A stretch of 64,000 nucleotides of DNA from positions 124,001-188,000 of the forward strand of contig NZ_OMKW01000003.1 in NCBI RefSeq assembly GCF_900302495.1, written 5' to 3'. This document shows, piece after piece, positions 9,280 through 18,741 of the stretch (the stretch's first letter is position 1; every line of letters starts with the position of its first letter). This stretch comes from Pontivivens insulae (GTDB lineage: Bacteria > Pseudomonadota > Alphaproteobacteria > Rhodobacterales > Rhodobacteraceae). Below the pieces are notes generated by a model. It searched no databases. It was not told the origin of the DNA and worked only from the letters and a program-made list of their open reading frames with translations. A program made the translations under genes and the position numbers.

Positions 9280-10772
9280 AAAGCGGACAGCACATCCTCG
9301 CCCTAGATCAAGGAACGACGTCTAGCAGGGCGATTGTCTTCGATGACAAATTATCACCCGTCGCGACCGGACAGTACGAGTTCACCCAGCATTTTCCGCA
9401 ATCGGGTTGGGTCGAGCATGATGCGGATGAGATCTGGGCGACCACCCAGCGTGCGGTGAAAACGGCGCTGACGGATGCGGATCTGACCGCCAGCCATATT
9501 GCCGCGATCGGAATTACGAACCAGCGGGAAACCGTTGTGCTGTGGAACCGCGAAACCGGCGCACCTGTACATAAGGCCATCGTCTGGCAGGATCGCCGCA
9601 CGGCAGAGACCACTGCCCGGCTGAAAGAGGAAGGGCACGAGGCCACCGTGACTGAGCGAACTGGCCTGTTGCTCGATCCCTACTTTTCCTCGTCCAAGCT
9701 GTCTTGGCTGCTCGATCACGTCGAGGGCGCGCGCGCCGATGCGGAGGCAGGCAAGCTCGCCTTCGGAACCATCGACACCTGGCTGATCTGGAAGCTCACA
9801 GGCGGCGCGCGTCACGTCACGGACGCCACGAACGCCGCCCGCACCATGCTCTACAACATCCATGAGGGCCGTTGGGACGCTGAGATGCTGGCCATGTGGA
9901 ACATCCCTGAAGCGATCATGCCCGAGGTGCTCGACAGCGCGGCCGAGTTCGGCATGACCACAGGCGAGACCATCGGTGCACCGGTCCCGATCCGTGGCGT
10001 GGCGGGTGACCAGCAGGCCGCCACGGTGGGGCAGGCCTGTTTCGAGCCGGGGATGCTCAAATCCACCTACGGCACGGGCTGCTTTGCTTTGCTCAACACC
10101 GGCGACACAGCGGTACGCTCGCAAAACCGGCTGCTGACCACCATCGGGTATCAAATCGGCGGCAAGCCGACCTATGCCGTGGAGGGCTCGATCTTCGTTG
10201 CGGGTGCAGCGGTGCAATGGCTGCGCGACGGGATGAAAATGATCGAAAGCGCTGGTCAGACGGGCAATCTGGCCGATGAGGCTGACCCACATCAAAACGT
10301 ATATCTAGTTCCGGCATTCGTAGGACTTGGTGCGCCCTACTGGGATGCGGAAGCCCGCGGCGCGCTCTATGGCATGACGCGCAACACTGGCCCGGCAGAG
10401 ATTGCCAAGGCAACGCTCGAATCCGTGGCCTATCAGACACGCGACCTGTTTGAAGCGATGAAGAAGGATGGAGCAGCCACCGGCCAGACAGTCCTGCGCG
10501 TCGATGGTGGCATGACGGCGAGTGACTGGACGATGCAAGCCCTTGCCGATCAGCTTCAGGCCCCTGTGGACCGCCCGGTTGTGCGCGAAACGACCGCACT
10601 CGGTGCTGCTTATCTAGCTGCAATGCAGTCGGGTATCGCCGGTCGGCCAGATGAATTCGCGAAAGGTTGGCAGCAAGAGCGGCAATTCGCGCCTAAGATG
10701 GCCAAAGCAGACGCGGACGCGAAATATGCAGGCTGGCTGGACGCTGTGCGCCGAACCCTGTCGTCCACATGA
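9276..10772 (+). CDS. glpK: Glycerol kinase
   Basis: A 498-residue FGGY-family kinase that phosphorylates glycerol to glycerol-3-phosphate with ATP. The N-terminus has the phosphate-1 motif [15 protein letters not shown]. The central part has [13 protein letters not shown] and [12 protein letters not shown], and the substrate region has SQITNQRE-like [13 protein letters not shown]. All match GlpK and the length is canonical. A strong AAAGGAGG ribosome site precedes the ATG. No glpF, glpD or glpR is nearby; the gene is overlapped by a GST gene upstream and a DMT transporter gene downstream. Confidence 0.96.
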   Translation: MKSGQHILALDQGTTSSRAIVFDDKLSPVATGQYEFTQHFPQSGWVEHDADEIWATTQRAVKTALTDADLTASHIAAIGITNQRETVVLWNRETGAPVHKAIVWQDRRTAETTARLKEEGHEATVTERTGLLLDPYFSSSKLSWLLDHVEGARADAEAGKLAFGTIDTWLIWKLTGGARHVTDATNAARTMLYNIHEGRWDAEMLAMWNIPEAIMPEVLDSAAEFGMTTGETIGAPVPIRGVAGDQQAATVGQACFEPGMLKSTYGTGCFALLNTGDTAVRSQNRLLTTIGYQIGGKPTYAVEGSIFVAGAAVQWLRDGMKMIESAGQTGNLADEADPHQNVYLVPAFVGLGAPYWDAEARGALYGMTRNTGPAEIAKATLESVAYQTRDLFEAMKKDGAATGQTVLRVDGGMTASDWTMQALADQLQAPVDRPVVRETTALGAAYLAAMQSGIAGRPDEFAKGWQQERQFAPKMAKADADAKYAGWLDAVRRTLSST

Positions 10773-11668
10773 GTAAAGGCGCCTCCCATACGTTGAGGGA
10801 GGCGCGCTCCACCCACCTTTCGGGCATCGGTCTGCGCCTGTTGGCCGCATTCCTGATCACGGCCATGTCGGCGGCGATCCATGCGGTCGCCGATAGACTG
10901 CCGGTTGGGCAAATCATGTTCTGGCGGGCCCTGCTGGCCCTTCCACCCATCCTGATCTACATGCTGTGGCGCAACGAGAGTTTGCGCACCGCCCACCCAC
11001 GACTGCACATCACGCGCGGGGCGTTGGGGGCGATCTCAATGGCTTTGTCATTCCTTTCCCTTGCCTATCTTCCCGTCGCGAATGCGCAGGCGCTGGCGTA
11101 CCTCGCGCCAGTGCTTGCCCTGCCGCTCGCCGCACTCCTCTTGGGGGAGCGCCTGACCCTGACCGTCATCTTGGCGGCTGCTCTTGGCTTTGGCGGTGTC
11201 CTGGCGATGTTGTGGCAGGCGCTCGCCCTGCCCGGCGATGGCGCGGCGATCGGAGTGGCGGCGGGCTTGGCCTATGCCTTCACCATGGCATTTGTCCGCG
11301 TCCACACAAAACGCATGACCGTTACGGAAGGCAGTTCAACCATCGCCTTCTACTTCGCAATCGTCGCCGCGGCGTCGGGCCTAGTGACGCTTCCTTTTGG
11401 CTGGCAGCCGTTGAGCCTTACGAGCTTTACATGGCTCACCCTTGCAGGCCTGCTGGGCGGCGTCGGGCATATCATATCAAATGAAGCGACCGCACGGGCA
11501 CCTGTCAGCACGCTTGCCCCGTTCGACTTTACAGGACTGATCTGGGCGCTCGGTTTTGACCTGATCTTGTTCGCGACACTGCCGTCAGGGCTGGGCTGGC
11601 TTGGCATCGCTCTGATCACCGGTGCCGCCTTGCTGATAACATTTCGTCCACCAAAGCAAGGTGGGTGA
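10769..11668 (+). CDS. EamA/DMT-family permease
   Basis: A 299-residue inner-membrane protein with about ten hydrophobic segments arranged as two EamA repeats, the usual drug/metabolite transporter design. Its ATG overlaps the glpK stop (ATGA), so it is expressed with glpK. Substrate cannot be deduced; homologues export amino acids, nucleobases or other small metabolites. It has a soluble N-terminal tail of about 20 residues before the first membrane span. Confidence 0.85.
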   Translation: MSKGASHTLREARSTHLSGIGLRLLAAFLITAMSAAIHAVADRLPVGQIMFWRALLALPPILIYMLWRNESLRTAHPRLHITRGALGAISMALSFLSLAYLPVANAQALAYLAPVLALPLAALLLGERLTLTVILAAALGFGGVLAMLWQALALPGDGAAIGVAAGLAYAFTMAFVRVHTKRMTVTEGSSTIAFYFAIVAAASGLVTLPFGWQPLSLTSFTWLTLAGLLGGVGHIISNEATARAPVSTLAPFDFTGLIWALGFDLILFATLPSGLGWLGIALITGAALLITFRPPKQGG

Positions 11669-11721
11669 CCGGATGTGAGTTTAAAACTGCGCCCTCAATT
11701 GTCTGAACACAGGGATCGAAT

Positions 11722-12183
11722 ATGCAATTTCAAATCCACACCATCGCAGCAAGCCCCGGCGCAATCGGCATTTCTGCCCTGCCGGGTGCTGCGGATGTCG
11801 GCACGATCGCAAAGTGGGGCGCAACCCTTGTTCTAACCATGACCACAACGGCAGAGATGCGAGCACCACTCGCTGGAGCACTCTCGGAGCACAAGATCAC
11901 GTGGGAGCACTTGCCGATACGCGACTTCGGCGCACCCGGTGTTGATGTGGAAGCGCTCTGGAGCAATGACGTTTCAGCAAAGGCACATTCCGTGCTTGAT
12001 GCAGGAGGACGTGTCCTGTGCCATTGCCGCGGCGGATGTGGCCGCTCTGGCATGTTCGCCCTGCGCCTTTTGATCGAACGTGGGGAAGAGCCTCTTGCCG
12101 CACTTGCGCGCATCAGAACCGTGCGGCCCTGTGCGGTAGAGACAGAGGCCCAGTTCGACTGGGCCTCTAAATTACTGACTTAG
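11722..12183 (+). CDS. Small protein-tyrosine/dual-specificity phosphatase-like protein
   Basis: A 153-residue protein with the Cys-based phosphatase P-loop HCRGGCGRSG (HCX5R plus Ser) near residues 98-107 and a plausible general-acid loop around IRDFGAP (residues 67-73). The size matches compact bacterial DSP-like phosphatases. The substrate is unknown. The gene converges with the cupin gene and their stop codons overlap by four bases (12180-12183). It starts about 50 bp after the EamA stop and may be part of that operon. Confidence 0.82.
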   Translation: MQFQIHTIAASPGAIGISALPGAADVGTIAKWGATLVLTMTTTAEMRAPLAGALSEHKITWEHLPIRDFGAPGVDVEALWSNDVSAKAHSVLDAGGRVLCHCRGGCGRSGMFALRLLIERGEEPLAALARIRTVRPCAVETEAQFDWASKLLT

Positions 12184-13148
12184 CGCGCAAGCGTCGGTCC
12201 TGCCGGATCATCGTTCGAGCGGACCCGGTAGAGGCTCGCCTCGCCCGTCATAGACGGCTCCACCGAATGAGCGACGCCAGCGGGGAACAGGCAGGTATCG
12301 CCGGGATTCAGAACATCGTGGCCGCCATCCCAGGTGACTTTCCAATGGCCCCGCATCGGCATCAGCACCTCGTTCTGATCAACGGTGTACTGCCCGGCAG
12401 GCGCAGAGCTGCGGGACAGGAAATCCACATCAAAACCCGGCTTATCGCGCAACAAAGCATCCGCGCCGATCACGCTCGCCGGTTGTTTGTCGCTGAGCGC
12501 CATAAGGTCCCAGTAGCGCGCAACGTAATGCGGTACGACGTCCAGCGTCGTGGGTTCGGGGAATGCGCGCAGTTCGTCATCACTCAGCACTGGCATCGGG
12601 CCGATGCCATCTGGCAAAATAGCCCCCTTCTTTGTGTCATAGAGCGAGCCATTCTCACCCAAGACGAGCCCATGCGCTTGCGCATCTTCGATGACCTGCG
12701 GCGCCCAGATCACGCCACCTCCGGCATCGTCGCCACCAAGGATGGCCATGATCATCCCGTAATCTGTGCCGATATTCTCGAACCCACGGAAGATCCCCGT
12801 TGGAATATTGAAGATATCACCTTCTTCGAGCACGACCTCTCCCGCATCGCCCCAGCGGCCCCAGAAAAAGCGCCAGCGTCCTTTCAGGACAAAGAACACT
12901 TCGGCTGTGCGGTGCGAATGGAGCGAATTACGACATTTCGGCGGCTGACCGGCCGCGCCGATGTTGAAGCCGGGCGTGTCACGAATATGGACATGCTGAT
13001 CCGGGCTTTCTGACACACCGCCACCAATGATCGTAAAGTTCTCTTTCTGGTCCGACCCGGGCGTGTGGGCGTCGATAAATGCAGTCTTGCATGGCACCAA
13101 CTCACCGTAGCGAACAATGCGGGGCGCGGCGGATTGTGTCTCTGTCAT
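12180..13148 (-). CDS. Double-cupin domain protein
   Basis: A 322-residue protein with two cupin modules. The first (about residues 75-150) has the metal-type motif HSHRTAEVFFVLKG followed by the second-strand GDIFNIPTGIFRGFEN. The second (about residues 240-310) has NEVLMPMRGHW and GDTCLFPAGVAHSV. Start ATG 13148 is preferred because GGAGG lies just ahead; an upstream ATG at 13160 would put that site inside the gene. Such proteins can be dioxygenases or sugar isomerases. It lies next to the sugar ABC/inositol genes but behind their terminator, so a role in that pathway is only a guess. Confidence 0.75.
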   Translation of the reverse strand: MTETQSAAPRIVRYGELVPCKTAFIDAHTPGSDQKENFTIIGGGVSESPDQHVHIRDTPGFNIGAAGQPPKCRNSLHSHRTAEVFFVLKGRWRFFWGRWGDAGEVVLEEGDIFNIPTGIFRGFENIGTDYGMIMAILGGDDAGGGVIWAPQVIEDAQAHGLVLGENGSLYDTKKGAILPDGIGPMPVLSDDELRAFPEPTTLDVVPHYVARYWDLMALSDKQPASVIGADALLRDKPGFDVDFLSRSSAPAGQYTVDQNEVLMPMRGHWKVTWDGGHDVLNPGDTCLFPAGVAHSVEPSMTGEASLYRVRSNDDPAGPTLAR

Positions 13149-13244
13149 GGGATCCTCCAACGGGACTCGGCCCGGTTTCGCACCATGCTAGAGCAGCTGT
13201 GCATACCTATGCAAACAAATTTGGAGCTGCGACACTTTCTTCTC

Positions 13245-13282
13245 AAAAACACTTGGGGCGCGGAAGATATGTCCCGCGCCCC
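13245..13282 (-). terminator. Terminator after the ABC importer operon
   Basis: The 9-bp stem GGGGCGCGG (13255-13263) and CCGCGCCCC (13274-13282) has a 10-nt loop. It is followed on the minus strand by a short spacer and a run of five T (13245-13250). It lies 25 bp after the ATPase stop and separates the importer from the cupin gene. Confidence 0.7.
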
Positions 13283-13306
13283 AAAACCAATAGAATGCCC
13301 CGCGAC

Positions 13307-14086
13307 CTAGACTGTGCCGCCAAGGGATCCTTCCAACGTGGCGAGCTCTTGCCCGCCAGCCATCAGATCCTGCAACTCCTCGGGCGTCACGTCCCCGCGT
13401 GTCGCGGTTCCGTAAGTTGAGCCGCGATTGAGAACGGTGAAACGGTCGCCCACGGCCAGCGCGTGGCGAACATTGTGGGTAATGAATACGACCGCGATGC
13501 CCTGCTTGCGCACCTTATCGATCGTGGCGAGAACGTTCGACGTCTGGCGCACGCCAAGGGCGGAGGTCGGCTCATCCAGGATCAGAACCTTCGCGCCGAA
13601 ATGCACCGCACGGGCAATCGCAACCGTCTGACGTTCGCCGCCTGAAAGGGTGCCGACCGCCTGATCGGGACCACGCAGGTTGATCCCCATTTTCCGCATC
13701 TCTGCCATTGTGACTTCATTGGCATATTCATGGTCAAAGAACGGGATACCCGCGATCTTTTTCACCGGCTCGTTACCCATGAAGAAGTTGCGGCTGACGC
13801 TCATCAGCGGGATCATGGCGAGGTGCTGGTGCACTGTCGCAATCCCGGCATTCATCGCATCCCTTGGCACGGCGAAATTCATCGGCTGGCCTTCAAACAG
13901 GATCTCGCCCTTGGTCGGTTTGTGCACGCCGGACATGGTCTTGATGAATGTAGATTTACCAGCCCCGTTGTCGCCCAGCAGACAATGACATTCCCCCGGA
14001 TAGATATCGACGGAAACTCCGGCCAAGGCGATTACGGCGCCAAAGTGCTTCTCGATACTCTTCATCTGAATAATCGGTTGAGACAT
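13307..14086 (-). CDS. Sugar ABC transporter ATP-binding protein (single domain)
   Basis: A 259-residue ATPase with Walker A GDNGAGKST, Q-loop HQHLAMIPLMSV, signature LSGGERQTVAIARA, Walker B VLILDEPTSALG and H-loop FITHN. It is similar to the FrcA type of carbohydrate importers (CUT2). Unlike RbsA/MglA or Caulobacter IatA, only one nucleotide-binding domain is present, so the working transporter would hold two copies. Two bases separate its start from the permease stop. Context suggests uptake of inositol or a related polyol. Confidence 0.9.
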   Translation of the reverse strand: MSQPIIQMKSIEKHFGAVIALAGVSVDIYPGECHCLLGDNGAGKSTFIKTMSGVHKPTKGEILFEGQPMNFAVPRDAMNAGIATVHQHLAMIPLMSVSRNFFMGNEPVKKIAGIPFFDHEYANEVTMAEMRKMGINLRGPDQAVGTLSGGERQTVAIARAVHFGAKVLILDEPTSALGVRQTSNVLATIDKVRKQGIAVVFITHNVRHALAVGDRFTVLNRGSTYGTATRGDVTPEELQDLMAGGQELATLEGSLGGTV

Positions 14087-14087
14087 C

Positions 14088-15209
14088 TTACTTCTCCCCG
14101 GTGATGAGGCGGCGGATATAGGTGTTGAGGATCACAGCCATCAGCAGGATCACACCCAGGAAGACCCGGAAGAGGGAGCTTTCGACCCCCGCAAAAAACA
14201 GGCCCTGCTGCACCACGCCAAAGATCAAGGCTCCAAGAGCAGCGCCAATGACAGAGCCATATCCCCCGGTCAGCAACGCGCCCCCGATCACGACCGCAAT
14301 AATCGCCTCGAACTCTTTCAGAAGCCCCCGATCCGCGCCGGCAGAGCCGAATTCCATCACCTGACAGGTGGCAAAGACGGTGGCGCAGAAAGCCGTAAAC
14401 ATGAACATCAGGATTTTGACCCGATCAACCGGCACACCAGAATTGCGCGCAGCCTCGGCATCGCCGCCCGCGGCAAAGATCCAGTTTCCGAACCGTGTCC
14501 GCGTCAACAGAATATGTCCGAAGATGATCAGCAGGAGTGCCCAGATCACCAGCATTGGCACGCCGTCGACCACAGGTTGACCCTGCCGGGAACCGCGGCT
14601 GAACGTCTCGATCAACCCCGCATCACCCAACCAGACAAACAAACCGTTCAGAACTTTGCCGCCGAACAGAGGTGCGAGCCAATCCCCCTCTGCCGCATCC
14701 GAAATTCCGCCGATGATGGTTTTGCGCTCGATCAGCTGCGGCAGGAAAATTGTGAAGCCGCGCAGGATAAACAGGAAAGCGAGAGTCACAATGAAACTGG
14801 GAAGACCGGTTTTGACGACGATATAACCGCTCAAACCGCCGATCAGCGTACAAAGCACGAAGGTTATGACGATGGCGAGCCAGATGGGCAATCCAAACGT
14901 CACGCCGAGAATGGCAATCGACATGCCCGCGAAGCCGATCATGGATCCGACGGAAAGATCGAACTCACCGGCAATCATCAGCAGGCAGGCCCCAACCGCA
15001 ATGATCGCGAACTGCGCAGAGACTGTGCCCCAGTTCAGAAAGCCGGTCGGGCTGAACATGCCGCTATCCGCAGCAGTGAGAAGAAAGAAGGTAAAGACAA
15101 GAACGGTTCCGCAAATCCCGCCCAGCTCAGGGCGGACCAATGCGTTGCGCAGGCGGGAGCGTTCTTTGATCCGCTCATCACCGGCTGCGGATGGCGTCGA
15201 CGTCGACAT
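14088..15209 (-). CDS. Sugar ABC transporter permease (CUT2 family)
   Basis: A 373-residue membrane protein with about ten hydrophobic segments and the CUT2 permease signature GxxGALIFGVVQQGLFF near the C-terminus. A charged cytoplasmic N-terminus of about 30 residues precedes the first span. It should form the channel for the periplasmic binding protein encoded upstream, powered by the ATPase encoded downstream. Similarity to FrcC/IatP is by recall. Position in an inositol cluster supports myo- or scyllo-inositol as substrate, without proof. Confidence 0.9.
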   Translation of the reverse strand: MSTSTPSAAGDERIKERSRLRNALVRPELGGICGTVLVFTFFLLTAADSGMFSPTGFLNWGTVSAQFAIIAVGACLLMIAGEFDLSVGSMIGFAGMSIAILGVTFGLPIWLAIVITFVLCTLIGGLSGYIVVKTGLPSFIVTLAFLFILRGFTIFLPQLIERKTIIGGISDAAEGDWLAPLFGGKVLNGLFVWLGDAGLIETFSRGSRQGQPVVDGVPMLVIWALLLIIFGHILLTRTRFGNWIFAAGGDAEAARNSGVPVDRVKILMFMFTAFCATVFATCQVMEFGSAGADRGLLKEFEAIIAVVIGGALLTGGYGSVIGAALGALIFGVVQQGLFFAGVESSLFRVFLGVILLMAVILNTYIRRLITGEK

Positions 15210-15264
15210 GGTTCAACTCGCGATTCTTTTAGGAATAAAGGTCCCGTTGTCGGTACGGAACGGC

Positions 15265-15294
15265 AGGACAGGGGCCAATCAAAGCCCCTGTCCT
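15265..15294 (-). promoter_or_regulatory. Intercistronic hairpin between binding-protein and permease genes
   Basis: A perfect 11-bp inverted repeat AGGACAGGGGC/GCCCCTGTCCT with an 8-nt loop lies between the binding-protein stop and the permease start. In the direction of transcription no T run follows, so it is more likely an mRNA-stabilising or partial-termination structure that raises the binding-protein level over the membrane parts. On the plus strand five T follow the stem. Confidence 0.6.
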
Positions 15295-15314
15295 TTTTGG
15301 AACAAGCCTAAGGC

Positions 15315-16265
15315 TTAGCGGTACTCGCCCGCAAACTCTTCAACGAGAGTCAGACCGTCAGCGGTGACGAAGCCCGGACCGGAGTTGATGTTATTGCCGG
15401 GCAGAACGCCATAGCGGTGATAGTTCGTGAGAACGACAACCGGCAGGTAGGCCTGCAGGAACGGCTGCTGGTCAATGCCCCACTGGATCGTGCCCGCCTT
15501 GATACCCTCGACAATCTGCTCACCCAGATCGAACGTGCCGAAATAGATGTCGCCTGCCATGCCGTTTTCATCAAGCGCGAGAAGGGTCGGATCAGCAGAG
15601 GTCGGGCCAAGCGTCAGAATGGCGTCCGTGTCCGGGTTCGCATTGAGATAGGCAAGAACACGGTTTTTGATCTCTGCCGGATCCTGACCGGAATCGATCA
15701 TCTGATCACCCAGATCGATGCCCAGACCATCTGCGAAGCCCTGGCAACGCTCGGTCGAGGACGGGGAGGAGATGTAGTGGTTCACGCAGAGGAAGGAGCC
15801 AACGCCATCGCCTGCTGCGCGCAGACCAGCCGCATAGCCCGCATCATATTCCGGCTGACCGACATACATCAGGGCACCAACTTCGCGCGCCTGCTCTGGC
15901 GTGCCAGAGTTCATGATGATCACGTCGATGCCCTGGTCGACGGCGGCCTGGATCGGGCCGGACAGAACATCATAATCGGACAGCGTGGTGATGATGCCAT
16001 CGGGGCCGGAGGCGGCTGCCTGCTCGATGATCCGTGCCATGTCTGCAAGATCGCCGGTCGGCGGGTTGCGATACTCAACCTCAACGTCCATCTGCTCACC
16101 GGCGAGCGCGATGCCGTTTTTGATCGTGTTCCACCAGCTATCGCTATCGGGGGCGTGGCTGACGAGAACGTAGCGCTCACCTTCTGCGGATGCTGCAGAT
16201 GCGGAGACCAGCGCAGCTGCGGCAACGGTCATCGCAAGCGTTACGTTCTTGCTAAACTTTTTCAT
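15315..16265 (-). CDS. Periplasmic sugar-binding protein of the ABC importer
   Basis: A 316-residue type I periplasmic binding protein (PBP1 fold, RbsB/FrcB-like). ATG 16265 is chosen as start because it gives a clean Sec signal peptide (KKF, a long hydrophobic core and a cut after SASA, about residue 27); the upstream extension is not protein-like. The mature part contains the two-lobe pattern with GIDVIIMNSGTP and IDQQPFLQAYLPVV. First gene of the binding protein-permease-ATPase operon. A LacI-type operator lies about 100 bp upstream. Confidence 0.92.
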   Translation of the reverse strand: MKKFSKNVTLAMTVAAAALVSASAASAEGERYVLVSHAPDSDSWWNTIKNGIALAGEQMDVEVEYRNPPTGDLADMARIIEQAAASGPDGIITTLSDYDVLSGPIQAAVDQGIDVIIMNSGTPEQAREVGALMYVGQPEYDAGYAAGLRAAGDGVGSFLCVNHYISSPSSTERCQGFADGLGIDLGDQMIDSGQDPAEIKNRVLAYLNANPDTDAILTLGPTSADPTLLALDENGMAGDIYFGTFDLGEQIVEGIKAGTIQWGIDQQPFLQAYLPVVVLTNYHRYGVLPGNNINSGPGFVTADGLTLVEEFAGEYR

Positions 16266-16692
16266 GTGTAACCTCCCAGGTCTGTTCGTGGGCATGCCGA
16301 GGGCAACGCACCACAAAGCGCAGATTCTCTGCTGCTTCGACTCGAATAGAGCACAAGATTCGCCACACTGCAACCGGTTGCAAAATTAACTTTCACCTAC
16401 CTCACCATCGAACCAATCAACACTTCCGAGGGCCAGGAAACCGGCTTACCAAACGCCTGAAGAACTTCTGTAAATAAATTAATACAGATACTTAATCGAC
16501 CACTAGCTGCCACTCACAACCTTGCGGGGCCGCGCTGCTCGACGCCAAGAGCCACACGAACAACCGTGACCAAACAGAAAATCTCGCCGCAATGCAGCGA
16601 GATTTTGCGGTGCAAAACCAGTCAATGAAGCTGACCAATGCAACCGATGCTCAAATTTGGACTGGCCGCACGATATGCGGCCAAGCTGGGGC
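16266..16692. other. Intergenic promoter region of the ABC operon
   Basis: No credible gene is seen in these about 430 bases. The right part separates the operon from the dehydrogenase gene that ends at 16693. The left part must carry the promoter of the binding-protein gene and contains a LacI-type palindrome. An AT-rich patch lies at 16450-16500. Confidence 0.5.
16369..16382. promoter_or_regulatory. LacI-type operator upstream of the ABC importer
   Basis: The 14-bp perfect palindrome TGCAACCGGTTGCA lies about 104 bp upstream of the binding-protein start. It has the central CG and arms typical of LacI/GalR-family operators. The same core occurs at 19895-19908 between the dehydrogenase gene and iolD, tying both transcripts to one regulator. 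Confidence 0.75.
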
Positions 16693-17826
16693 CTATCGGA
16701 ACATCGGCGGGCGGGCATCGACCCAGGCGCCATCAGCCTTTGCCGAAGCAACGGCCTGATGAACCGCAGCCATCGACCGCAGGCCGTCTGCGGCGACAGG
16801 GAAATCACCATGCGCCTCACCCCGGATTTTAGCTGCGAGGTCCACATAGATATTCGCCACGGCGAGTGGGAAACCCTCAGGATGCGCGATCGCGACGCGG
16901 CTCAGCCGCTGCGCTTCGTCCGAAAGGCCGCCTTCCCCCTTTTCCATGATCTGCGTTCGACCGCCGACCGGTGTGTAGAAAACCTGGTTGGGCTGTTCGG
17001 ACGCCCAGCGCAGGCCGCCGGTTTCTCCAAACACCTGAATGTCGAAACCATGCTGACGTCCGATCGCCACAGATGACGTCCAAAGCCGCCCGACAGTCCC
17101 ACCCTCCATGCGGAAATTCACCATGGCGTCATCTTCCAGCTCGCGGCTTGAAATGGTTGAGGCGAAGTCCGCTGAGAGCGTGCGAACCTCATCCCCCGCA
17201 ATAAAACTAGCCATATGAAGGGCGTGGATTCCGCAATCCGCAAACTGGCCAGAGACCCCAGCCATCGCTGGATCATAGCGCCAGCGCACGCGCGGATTGT
17301 CAGCATCGCCCGCATCGCCATGATGCCCATGGGAGAAGTTGGCAACGATGGTGCGGACCTTGCCGATCTGCCCCGTCGCAACCATGTGGCGCATTTCACG
17401 CACCATGGGATAGGCCGAGTAGCAGTAGTTCACCGCGCAAATTTTCCCCGAGGCCTCGGCAACGCGAACGATCTCTTCACCTTCCTCGACGGTCATCGTC
17501 ATGGGTTTCTCACACAAGACGTTAAACCCTGCTTCGAGAAAGGCCTTCGTAATTTCGAAATGCGTTGCATTCGGCGTTGCAACGGTCACCAGATCAACGC
17601 GATCCTCGCGGGTCCGCTCCCCTTCCAGCATGTCCTGCCAATTGGCGTAAGCTCGGTCAGAGGCGATGCCGAGCGTGTCGGCAAACGCGCGGCCACGCTC
17701 TGCATCAACGTCCAGCGCGCCTGCAGCCATGACGAAATTGCCGTCCGCCTGCGCGCCCATGCGATGTGCCGGCCCAATCTGGCTGCCCTTGCCGCCGCCG
17801 ATCATGCCCCAGTTCAGTTTTGTCAT
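16693..17826 (-). CDS. Gfo/Idh/MocA family NAD(P)-dependent oxidoreductase
   Basis: A 377-residue sugar or polyol dehydrogenase. The start ATG 17826 puts the Rossmann motif GMIGGGKGSQIG near residue 6. The family fingerprint CEKPMTMTVEEGEEIV gives the catalytic EKP, and DCGIHALHM supplies the substrate-binding His region. It should oxidise or reduce a cyclic polyol or sugar at a secondary alcohol with NAD(H). Third gene of the minus-strand set 19866-16693, starting 10 bp after the TIM-barrel stop. A role in inositol stereoisomer interconversion is inferred from context only. Confidence 0.85.
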   Translation of the reverse strand: MTKLNWGMIGGGKGSQIGPAHRMGAQADGNFVMAAGALDVDAERGRAFADTLGIASDRAYANWQDMLEGERTREDRVDLVTVATPNATHFEITKAFLEAGFNVLCEKPMTMTVEEGEEIVRVAEASGKICAVNYCYSAYPMVREMRHMVATGQIGKVRTIVANFSHGHHGDAGDADNPRVRWRYDPAMAGVSGQFADCGIHALHMASFIAGDEVRTLSADFASTISSRELEDDAMVNFRMEGGTVGRLWTSSVAIGRQHGFDIQVFGETGGLRWASEQPNQVFYTPVGGRTQIMEKGEGGLSDEAQRLSRVAIAHPEGFPLAVANIYVDLAAKIRGEAHGDFPVAADGLRSMAAVHQAVASAKADGAWVDARPPMFR

Positions 17827-17836
17827 GATCCGACCC

Positions 17837-18727
17837 TCAGAAGCCAATGGATTTCAGATAGTTGCTGTTCGCTTTCGCGTCGCCAAGCGGATCCGGATCC
17901 AATAGCGGGTCGCAATCCTGCTCAACCGTGCACCAGCCCTCAAATCCATTGTCGAGAAGGACCTGACGCACCGCCGGAAAGTCCACATCACCCTGCCCCA
18001 GATTGCAGAAGATCTGCTGACCACAGGCCGTGTAGAAATCGGTCCGATTTGCCACGACCTTCGCCTTCACGACCGGATCAATATCCTTGAAATGCATATA
18101 CGAAATTCGGTCGATGTGACGCTTCATGAAGGCAACAGGATCGTACCCGGCATAGGAATGATGGCCGGTATCAAAGCATATTTTCAGGATGCTCTCTGGC
18201 ACTTCGTCGAGCAGACGCTCTAGCTCTGGCTCGAAATCGAGGAAACCGGCCGCATGGGCATGAATGCCGACGGTCAGGCCGAATTCATCGGAGCCTATCC
18301 GCGCAATGGTCGCAATGCGATCGCGGAACGCAGCCCACTCTGCCTGATCCATTTGCTCCGCTTCGTCTGCGCGCCCGGCAGTCGGTGCACGGCGCGGCGA
18401 AATACTGTCGATCAGCACCAAATGCTGGGCGCCATGGGCCGTCAGGGATTTGCAGGTCCGCTGCGCGGCATCGAGAACCTCATCCCATTTCGCTGCATCA
18501 TGAAAGGGTTGAAATACAACGCCGCCGATCAGTTCAAGCTCATGCTTTGAAAGGGCTTCCGCCAGCTGAACAGGGTCTTCGGGCATAAAGCCGATAGGCC
18601 CTAACTCGATGCCGCGGTAACCTGCGGCCGCATTCTGTTCAAGCACGGTTTCCCATGCCGGGTTGCGCGGATCGTTCGGGAACTCAACACCCCACGAACA
18701 GGGCGCATTTCCAATTCGTATTGTCAT
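17837..18727 (-). CDS. IolE/IolI-like sugar isomerase/dehydratase (TIM barrel)
   Basis: A 296-residue AP-endonuclease-2-like TIM barrel. The start at ATG 18727 gives the family N-terminus (TIRIGNAPCSWGVEF). Metal-ligand segments GIELGPIG, IDSIS, CFDTGHHSYAGYDP, YMHFKDIDP and WCTVEQDCDP follow in the right order. Relatives are inosose dehydratase (IolE) and inosose isomerase (IolI). The sequence differs from classic IolE at its start, but no other IolE candidate is in the window, so it may fill the dehydratase step between IolG and IolD. Confidence 0.8.
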   Translation of the reverse strand: MTIRIGNAPCSWGVEFPNDPRNPAWETVLEQNAAAGYRGIELGPIGFMPEDPVQLAEALSKHELELIGGVVFQPFHDAAKWDEVLDAAQRTCKSLTAHGAQHLVLIDSISPRRAPTAGRADEAEQMDQAEWAAFRDRIATIARIGSDEFGLTVGIHAHAAGFLDFEPELERLLDEVPESILKICFDTGHHSYAGYDPVAFMKRHIDRISYMHFKDIDPVVKAKVVANRTDFYTACGQQIFCNLGQGDVDFPAVRQVLLDNGFEGWCTVEQDCDPLLDPDPLGDAKANSNYLKSIGF

Positions 18728-18741
18728 CTCCGATGAGCCTT